Origin: Bacteroidales bacterium
Lineage (GTDB): Bacteria > Bacteroidota > Bacteroidia > Bacteroidales > UBA932
NCBI GenBank assembly: GCA_017651225.1
Contig: JAGCDF010000067.1
Coordinates: forward strand, 1-46,549
Length of the DNA: 46,549 nt
Direction of reading: 5' to 3'
The number at the start of each line of letters is the position of its first letter. Position 1 is the stretch's first letter. The position numbers were made by a program, and so were the translations under genes. This document shows, one piece after another, positions 40,962 to 46,549 of the stretch. Below the pieces are notes generated by a model, which had not been told where the DNA came from, ran no database searches, and was given only the letters and a program-made list of their open reading frames with translations.

Positions 40962-40969
40962 TACTTTTG
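40962..40969 (+). promoter_or_regulatory. -7 box of the exbB-exbD-tonB operon
   Basis: TACTTTTG fits TAnnTTTG in the 122-bp gap after the Bat operon. The leader would be about 57 nt. The gap holds no other clear feature; the T-rich run at 40953-40959 is not preceded by a convincing terminator stem. Confidence 0.6.
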
Positions 40970-41030
40970 TACGATTATGCCTTAATAGGCAGATTGTTTG
41001 CTATTGTTGGTTAACAAAAGAACCTGAAAT

Positions 41031-41729
41031 ATGTTGTTTAATTTCCTCCAGACCGGCATCGCCCAGGCTGCCCCCGTGCAGCAGGAGATGTCGTACTCCC
41101 TCCTTGAAATGGCTGCGAAAGGCGGCTGGCTCATGTGGGTGCTCCTCCTCCTGTCGATCATCGCCATCTACATCTTCGGCAAGAAGTGGTGGATCATCCG
41201 CCAGGCCGGCAAGATCGACAAGGATTTCATCAACGACATCCGCGACTACATCCACGAAGGGAAAATCAAATCCGCCCGGACGCTCTGCAGCAAGTACGAC
41301 GCGCCCGTCGCCCGGATGGTCGAGGCCGGCATCGCCCGCATCGGCAAGCCCGCCACGGACGTGCAGGCCGCCATCGAGAATGTCGGCAACGTGGAGGTGG
41401 CCCGCCTGGAGAAGGGCCTTCCCTACCTCGCCACCATCGCCGGCGGCGCCCCGATGATCGGTTTCCTCGGCACGGTGATCGGCATGGTGCAGGCGTTCTT
41501 CAACATGTCCAACGCCGGCAACAACATCGACATCACACTCCTGTCGAGCGGCATCTACACCGCCATGATCACCACGGTCGGCGGTCTGATCGTCGGTATC
41601 CTCGCCTACTTCGGCTATAACTTCCTGACGGCCCGCATCTCCAGCCTGGTATACAGCATGGAGAGCGCGACCATCAAGTTCATGGACATGCTCGGCGAGC
41701 CCGTCGCCGATGCCGAAAAAGCGGAATAG
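41031..41729 (+). CDS. exbB: ExbB/TolQ/MotA family proton channel
   Basis: 232 residues. Helix 1 is at about 24-48 (GGWLMWVLLLLSIIAIYIFG). The family core follows: VEAGIARIGKPATDVQAAIE, ARLEKGLPYLATIAGGAPMI, GFLGTVIGMVQAFFNMS and ITTVGGLIVGILAYFGYN. The protein forms the inner-membrane proton channel that, with ExbD, energises TonB. It starts a tight run of genes; exbD follows after 2 bp. Confidence 0.95.
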   Translation: MLFNFLQTGIAQAAPVQQEMSYSLLEMAAKGGWLMWVLLLLSIIAIYIFGKKWWIIRQAGKIDKDFINDIRDYIHEGKIKSARTLCSKYDAPVARMVEAGIARIGKPATDVQAAIENVGNVEVARLEKGLPYLATIAGGAPMIGFLGTVIGMVQAFFNMSNAGNNIDITLLSSGIYTAMITTVGGLIVGILAYFGYNFLTARISSLVYSMESATIKFMDMLGEPVADAEKAE

Positions 41730-41731
41730 CG

Positions 41732-42142
41732 ATGGCCCTCAAGCGTATCACCAAGGCGGATCCCAACATCGCGATGTCCTCGATGACGGACATCGTGTTC
41801 CTGCTGCTGATCTTCTTCCTGGTGACCTCCACCCTGGTCAATCCCAACGCCCTGAAGCTCCTGCTCCCGAAGAGCACCGGCCAGGTGGGCGCCAAGGCCA
41901 CGGTGAGCGTCTCCATCAAGGACTGGGGCGAGGACCGCTACACCTATCACATCAACGGCGCCCAGGAGCCCGTGACGTTCTCCGAGGTGGAGGACGAACT
42001 CGTGGGCCTGCTCCAGAGCGAGGAAGATCCGACCTTCTCGATCTTCTCCGACGAGAGCGTGCCGATCGGCGAGATCGTGCAGGTCATGAACATCGCCAAG
42101 CGCAACCACTACAAAGTTATCCTGGCCACGCAGCCAGAGTAA
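41732..42142 (+). CDS. exbD: ExbD/TolR biopolymer transport protein
   Basis: 136 residues. N-terminal SMTDIVFLLLIFFLVTSTLV contains the conserved protonatable Asp (about residue 20) of the single membrane helix; the remainder is a periplasmic domain with IFSDESVPIGEIVQVMNIAK. Only one exbD is present, whereas many Bacteroidota carry two in a row. tonB follows after 3 bp. Confidence 0.94.
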   Translation: MALKRITKADPNIAMSSMTDIVFLLLIFFLVTSTLVNPNALKLLLPKSTGQVGAKATVSVSIKDWGEDRYTYHINGAQEPVTFSEVEDELVGLLQSEEDPTFSIFSDESVPIGEIVQVMNIAKRNHYKVILATQPE

Positions 42143-42145
42143 ACC

Positions 42146-42925
42146 ATGCAGAACGACCAGAGAATCGCACAGAAGCGCGAGCGCAACGCCAGGATCACCG
42201 GCATCGTCATGTCGGGGATCGTCCACGTCTGCGCCGTCGTGCTCGTGTCCTTCTCCGGCCTGAAGTACCTCTATCCCCCGCCGCAGGAGCAGCCCATGCT
42301 CATCGATTTCAGCGAGGCGCCCGAAATCGTGGAGCAGCAGTTGCAGGGCGAGCAGCCGATGGCGGAGGAGACTGACCTCACGCGTCCCGTCGAACTGGCG
42401 CAGCAGAGCGATTCCCCGTATGAGGCCGACCGGCCCAACGAGACCCCGCAGACGCAGCCCGACCCCGCCGGAGACGTAGAGGTGCCGACCGTGCAGCCGA
42501 AGGAGCCCGCGTTGGATCCGCGCGCCACCTTTCCGGGCATGGCCAAGAAAGATACGACCCTGACCGCACCGCACGGCGCGGACGAGGCGACGGATGCCTT
42601 CAAGGCCGGACAGGCCAAAGGCAACACGGAGTCCGGCCGTACCGACGGCAAGCCCAGCGCGCACGTCCCGGGCCGAAACACCGTGGGGAACATCCCCCGG
42701 CCGGCCTACAACGTGCAGGAGAGCGGCATCGTGGTCGTGAATATCTGGGTGGACAACTACGGCAACGTAGTTAAGGCCGTGCCGGGAGGCGACGGCACCA
42801 CCGTTTTGGACAAGACCCTCTCTGCCGCGGCGCGCAAAGCCGCTCTGGAGACGCATTTCAACATGAGCGCGGACGCTCCCGCCATGCAGGAGGGCACAAT
42901 TACTTATTATTTTAACCTCAAGTAA
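42146..42925 (+). CDS. tonB: Energy transducer TonB
   Basis: 259 residues. Basic N-terminus, one membrane helix (ITGIVMSGIVHVCAVVLVSF, about 17-36), the linker PPPQEQPMLIDFSEAPEIVE and a long Pro/Glu/Gln-rich spacer crossing the periplasm. The C-terminal domain (about 190-259: GIVVVNIWVDNYGNVVKAVP) is the TonB_C type that contacts receptors. It completes the exbB-exbD-tonB unit and can serve receptors such as that at 1035-3686. Confidence 0.9.
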   Translation: MQNDQRIAQKRERNARITGIVMSGIVHVCAVVLVSFSGLKYLYPPPQEQPMLIDFSEAPEIVEQQLQGEQPMAEETDLTRPVELAQQSDSPYEADRPNETPQTQPDPAGDVEVPTVQPKEPALDPRATFPGMAKKDTTLTAPHGADEATDAFKAGQAKGNTESGRTDGKPSAHVPGRNTVGNIPRPAYNVQESGIVVVNIWVDNYGNVVKAVPGGDGTTVLDKTLSAAARKAALETHFNMSADAPAMQEGTITYYFNLK

Positions 42926-42929
42926 AGAG

Positions 42930-44303
42930 ATGGACCAGTTTACCAAAGAAGGCCGAAAACTTAGACCGCGGAAAACAGCAGGGCCGCGCCCTGAATCCGA
43001 AAAAGTAGAGTACACGCCCGGCGCGCATCGCAGCGAGTCCGGCGAACACAGAACCAGCAGCTACGGCGACCGCAAGCCGCGTCCCTACGGTGAGAACCGC
43101 CAGGGCGGCTACGGACACCGCGACAACGGCGGCTACAACAGCCGCGGCGGCAATTACGGCAGCCACGGCAGTAGCTATGGCTCCCGCCGCTCCGACGACG
43201 GCGACCGCCGTCCGTACGGCGAAGGCCGCAGCAATTTCAGCAGCCGCGAAGGCGGCTATGGCCACCGCGAGGGCGGTTACGGCAACCGTGAGGGTGGCTA
43301 TGGCAACCGCGAAGGCGGTTACGGCGACCGCAAGCCGCGCCAGTATGGCGACCGTCCCCAGCGCCCGTACAACAACGAGGGACGCGGCGGCTACGGCGAG
43401 CACCGCAGCGCCGGCCCGCGCAAGCCTATGGGCGGCCAGGGCCGTCCGAAGCCCGGCTTCAAGAAACCGGGCCGCAAGCCCAACTTCACCCGTGAGTCCA
43501 CGGAAGGCATCAACCGCATGATCAGCCGCCGTCCCGTCGTGAACGGCAGCGAGAGCACCGAGGCACCGTATCCGATGCCGATCCAGGACACCGTCCGCCT
43601 CAACAAGTTCATCGCCAACTCGGGCGTCTGCTCCCGTCGCGAAGCCGACACCCTCATCCAGGCCGGCGTCGTGACCGTCAACGGTCAGGTGGTGACCGAG
43701 CTGGGCACGAAGGTCAACATCTTCACCGACGACATCCGCTTCAACGGCGAGCGCCTCAAGGGTGAGGAGAAGGTCTACATCGTGATGAACAAACCCAAGG
43801 GCTTCGTGACCACGGCCAGCGACCCCCATGCCGAGAAGACCGTCGTCGATCTCGTCAAGAACTGCCCCACGCGCGTGTATCCCGTGGGCCGGCTCGACAA
43901 GAACACGACCGGCGTGCTGATGCTGACCAACGACGGCGAAATCGCCGAGCGCCTCACGCATCCCTCCTACGACAAGAAGAAGATTTACCAGGTGGCCCTC
44001 GACAAGCCGCTGAGCCAGGAAGACTTCGACCGGATCCTCTCCGGCATCGAACTCAGCGACGGCGAGGTCCAGGCCGACGAACTCGAATACATCGACGAGA
44101 AGGACAAGCGCAAGCTCGGCATCGAGATCCACTCCGGCAAGAACCGCATCGTGCGCCGCATCTTCGAGACCCTCGGCTACAACGTCAAGGCGCTCGACCG
44201 CGTGTACTTCGCGGGCCTGACCAAGAAGGGCCTCAAGAAAGGCGAGTGGCGCTACCTCACCGAGGGCGAGACGAACATTCTGAAGATGGGGGCTTACGTA
44301 TAG
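42930..44303 (+). CDS. rRNA pseudouridine synthase (RsuA/RluB family) with Gly/Arg/Tyr-rich N-terminal extension
   Basis: 457 residues. The last 235 form the enzyme: S4 RNA-binding domain (VRLNKFIANSGVCSRREADT) and the catalytic domain with Asp 323 in GRLDKNTTGVLMLTNDGEIA, plus GKNRIVRRIFETLGYNVKAL. The first 215 residues are disordered and rich in G, R, Y, N and S, with four perfect-length REGGYGx repeats. Such tails occur in Bacteroidota enzymes of this family and may bind RNA loosely. The gene lies 4 bp after tonB and 1 bp before era, suggesting co-transcription. Confidence 0.93.
   Translation: MDQFTKEGRKLRPRKTAGPRPESEKVEYTPGAHRSESGEHRTSSYGDRKPRPYGENRQGGYGHRDNGGYNSRGGNYGSHGSSYGSRRSDDGDRRPYGEGRSNFSSREGGYGHREGGYGNREGGYGNREGGYGDRKPRQYGDRPQRPYNNEGRGGYGEHRSAGPRKPMGGQGRPKPGFKKPGRKPNFTRESTEGINRMISRRPVVNGSESTEAPYPMPIQDTVRLNKFIANSGVCSRREADTLIQAGVVTVNGQVVTELGTKVNIFTDDIRFNGERLKGEEKVYIVMNKPKGFVTTASDPHAEKTVVDLVKNCPTRVYPVGRLDKNTTGVLMLTNDGEIAERLTHPSYDKKKIYQVALDKPLSQEDFDRILSGIELSDGEVQADELEYIDEKDKRKLGIEIHSGKNRIVRRIFETLGYNVKALDRVYFAGLTKKGLKKGEWRYLTEGETNILKMGAYV
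43245..43328 (+). repeat. Four 21-bp tandem repeats (REGGYG[H/N/N/D])
   Basis: Four consecutive 21-bp units encode a seven-residue motif. Synonymous changes between units (GAA/GAG, GGC/GGT, TAT/TAC) show that the protein repeat is kept while the DNA has drifted. Confidence 0.85.
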
Positions 44304-44304
44304 T

Positions 44305-45186
44305 ATGGCACACCGCTCCGGATTCGTTTGCATCATCGGCAACCCGAACGTCGGGAAATCGACGCTGATGAACGCGCTGGTGGGCGAAAAGCTCTCCATC
44401 GTGACGGCGAAGGCGCAGACCACGCGCCACCGCATCATGGGCATCGTGAACGGCGAGGACTGGCAGATCGTCTATTCCGACACGCCGGGCATCCTCAAGC
44501 CCAGCTACCGTCTCCAGCAGAACATGATGAATTTCGTGGACGGCGCCATCGGCGACGCCGACGTCATTCTCTATGTCACGGACACGGTGGAGACCCCCGA
44601 CAAGAACAGCGAGTACGTGGAGAAACTCTCCCACGTGGACTGTCCCGTGGTCGTGGTGGTCAACAAGATCGACATCAGCGACCAGCCGCGCGTGACGGAG
44701 CTCCTTGCCTACTGGCAGGAGAAGCTCCCCGCGGCTACGGTCATCCCGGCTTCCGCCCAGGAGAAGTTCAACCTCGAGAGCATTCTGGACGCCGTCCTCG
44801 CACGGCTTCCGGAATGCCCGCCGTGGTATGACAAGGATGCCTTCACGGACCGGAACCTCCGTTTCTTCGCCTCGGAAATCATCCGGGAGAAGATCCTGCT
44901 GAACTACAAGGAGGAGATTCCGTACTGCTGCGAGGTGGGCATCGAGAGCTTCAAGGAAGGCGCGGAGCGCTATGACATCGGCGCCGTCATCTACGTGATG
45001 CGCGAATCCCAGAAAGGCATCATCATCGGCCGCCAGGGCGCGGCCCTCAAGAAAGTGGGCACCCAGGCCCGCATCGACATGGAAGACTTCTTCCAGAAGA
45101 AGGTCTTCCTGCAGATTTACGTAAAGGTGGATCCCGACTGGCGGGAGAGCAGGCGCGAACTGCGCAAATTCGGATACGAAGACTAA
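44305..45186 (+). CDS. era: GTPase Era
   Basis: 293 residues. G1 GNPNVGKSTLMNAL, G2 in AKAQTTRHRIMG, G3 DTPG, G4 NKID, and a C-terminal KH domain with GIIIGRQGAALKKVGTQARI. Era binds the 3' end of 16S rRNA and is needed for 30S maturation. It sits one base after a pseudouridine synthase for rRNA, consistent with a ribosome-assembly pair. Confidence 0.97.
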   Translation: MAHRSGFVCIIGNPNVGKSTLMNALVGEKLSIVTAKAQTTRHRIMGIVNGEDWQIVYSDTPGILKPSYRLQQNMMNFVDGAIGDADVILYVTDTVETPDKNSEYVEKLSHVDCPVVVVVNKIDISDQPRVTELLAYWQEKLPAATVIPASAQEKFNLESILDAVLARLPECPPWYDKDAFTDRNLRFFASEIIREKILLNYKEEIPYCCEVGIESFKEGAERYDIGAVIYVMRESQKGIIIGRQGAALKKVGTQARIDMEDFFQKKVFLQIYVKVDPDWRESRRELRKFGYED

Positions 45187-45194
45187 CTGTTCCT

Positions 45195-46549
45195 ATGGAA
45201 GAAGAGAATATCATCACCGAAGAAGAGATCATCGAAGACGACGACAAGGTCATTGACGACGAAGGGGAATCCTCGGGCCGCTTTGACAAGATGCTGGAGG
45301 CGGACGCGCACAAGTTCAAGCTCTCCGGCATGTTCAAGGACTGGTACCTGGACTACGCCTCGTACGTGATCCTGCACCGGGCCGTGCCGCACATCGTGGA
45401 CGGACTCAAGCCCGTGCAGCGGCGCGTGCTGCATGCCATGTACAAGATGGACGACGGCGCCTACACCAAGGTGGCCAACATCGTCGGCCAGGCCATGCAG
45501 TACCACCCGCACGGCGACCAGTCCATCCTCGGCGCCCTCGTCCAGCTGGGCCAGAAAGGCTTCACCGTGGACTGCCAGGGTAACTGGGGTAACATCCTCA
45601 CCGGCGACTCCAACGCCGCGCCGCGATACATCGAGGCCCGGCTCAGCAAGTTCGCCAAGGAGGTGGTCTTCGACCCGAAGGTGACGCACTGGATGAATTC
45701 CTACGACGGCCGCAACCAGGAGCCGACCGAGCTCCCGGTGCGCTTCCCGCTCCTGCTCGCGCAGGGCACGGAAGGCATCGGCGTGGGTCTCGCATCCAAG
45801 ATTCTTCCGCACAACTTCAACGAACTGCTCGACGCCTCCGTCGCCATCCTCGAAGGCAAGCCCTACGAGATCTATCCGGACTTCCCGACCGGCGGCTTCG
45901 CCGACTGCAGCAAGTACATGCAGGGCAAGCGCGGCGGCTCCGTCAAGGTGCGCGCCCGCATCGAGAAGATCGACAAGAACACCGTGGCCATCACGGAAAT
46001 CCCCTACGGGAAATACACCAAGGACATCATCGATTCCGTCCTCCGGGCCAAGGACAAGGGCAAGATCAAGATCAAGAAGATCGAGGACATGACCACCGAC
46101 AAGGTGGATATCCTCATCCACCTGCCCAACGACGTCTCCCCGGACAAGACCATCGACGCCCTCTACGCCTTCACGGACTGCGAGGTCAACATCGCGCCGA
46201 ACGCCTGCGTGATCAAGGACAACAAGCCGCAGTTCCTGACGGTCAACGACATCCTCGAGTACGGCACCTACCACACCCGCGACCTGCTGCTCCAGGAGCT
46301 GCAGATCAAGCTGGACGAGCTGGAGGCCGACTGGCACTACAGTTCCCTGGAGCGCATCTTCTTCGAAAACCGCATCTACAAGGTCCTCGAACAGGACCAG
46401 AAGGACTGGGAGACGCAGATCCAGGACATCTTCAACCAGATGAAGAACTACCAGGATCTCTTCCGCCGGGAGATCATCCTGGACGACATCCTCAAGCTCG
46501 TGGAGAAGCCGGTCCGCAAGATCTCCAAGTTCGACACCAAGGCCATCGA
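45195..46549 (+). CDS. parC: Type IIA DNA topoisomerase subunit A (topoisomerase IV/ParC type), 5' part
   Basis: The frame opens at ATG 45195 (MEEENIITEEEIIEDDDKVI, an acidic extension) and is still open at the window end, giving 451 residues of an expected 850-900. The breakage-reunion domain shows SYVILHRAVPHIVDGLKPVQ, HPHGDQSILGALVQLGQKGF and the catalytic Tyr in NAAPRYIEARL. The acidic tail and the sequence around the active site resemble the ParC-like subunit of Bacteroidota rather than GyrA; the missing C-terminal domain would decide. It follows era after 8 bp. Confidence 0.85.
   Translation, partial: MEEENIITEEEIIEDDDKVIDDEGESSGRFDKMLEADAHKFKLSGMFKDWYLDYASYVILHRAVPHIVDGLKPVQRRVLHAMYKMDDGAYTKVANIVGQAMQYHPHGDQSILGALVQLGQKGFTVDCQGNWGNILTGDSNAAPRYIEARLSKFAKEVVFDPKVTHWMNSYDGRNQEPTELPVRFPLLLAQGTEGIGVGLASKILPHNFNELLDASVAILEGKPYEIYPDFPTGGFADCSKYMQGKRGGSVKVRARIEKIDKNTVAITEIPYGKYTKDIIDSVLRAKDKGKIKIKKIEDMTTDKVDILIHLPNDVSPDKTIDALYAFTDCEVNIAPNACVIKDNKPQFLTVNDILEYGTYHTRDLLLQELQIKLDELEADWHYSSLERIFFENRIYKVLEQDQKDWETQIQDIFNQMKNYQDLFRREIILDDILKLVEKPVRKISKFDTKAI

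Overview
The window is a GC-rich piece of a Bacteroidota chromosome, most likely from a gut- or rumen-type Bacteroidales. The sequence supports this in several ways. TAnnTTTG -7 boxes precede many genes. There is a complete Bat (aerotolerance) operon, a DUF4249/TonB-receptor cluster, BACON-Ig-FISUMP lipoproteins, and a Bacteroidota-type topoisomerase subunit A. The species cannot be named from the window. GC-rich coding produces long open frames on the opposite strand of most genes; these were judged to be shadows and left out.

Layout. 1-310: start of rpsO (minus strand, cut by the window edge) and a promoter region. 310-6658: four tightly packed plus-strand genes, namely an exported protein of unknown family, an STN-containing TonB-dependent receptor, a DUF4249 lipoprotein, and an MG2/plug-like exported protein. 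6639-10077 (minus): an EF-hand membrane protein and a GT4 glycosyltransferase, divergent from a DUF389 membrane protein at 10158-11498. 11517-14487 (minus): two tandem paralogous lipoproteins of lower GC than their surroundings. 14497-14792: a promoter, a 51-bp tandem repeat, a terminator and a palindromic repeat. 14793-20060 (minus): ppdK, a PIN-PhoH ATPase and a PurL-like protein. 20111-27610 (plus): folC, an alpha-2-macroglobulin and an LD-carboxypeptidase. 27598-28752 (minus): an outer-membrane barrel.

The accessory core is 28798-31866. It holds a DUF262-HNH nuclease overlapping an EcoRI-family adenine methyltransferase gene whose base composition is mosaic. Upstream of the methyltransferase is an unassigned structured RNA with its own terminator. 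About 480 bp of nested inverted repeats follow. The neighbouring truA (minus) carries a palindromic repeat inside its reading frame.

32713-40908 (plus) is the Bat operon: moxR, DUF58, a membrane protein, batA, batB, batC and a fused batD-batE. MoxR and DUF58 are expected to act with the VWA proteins BatA/BatB and the TPR proteins BatC/BatE in envelope stress tolerance. 41031-46549 (plus) is a second tight run: exbB, exbD, tonB (which energise receptors such as the one at 1035), a pseudouridine synthase with a glycine-rich tail, era, and the 5' part of a type IIA topoisomerase A subunit.
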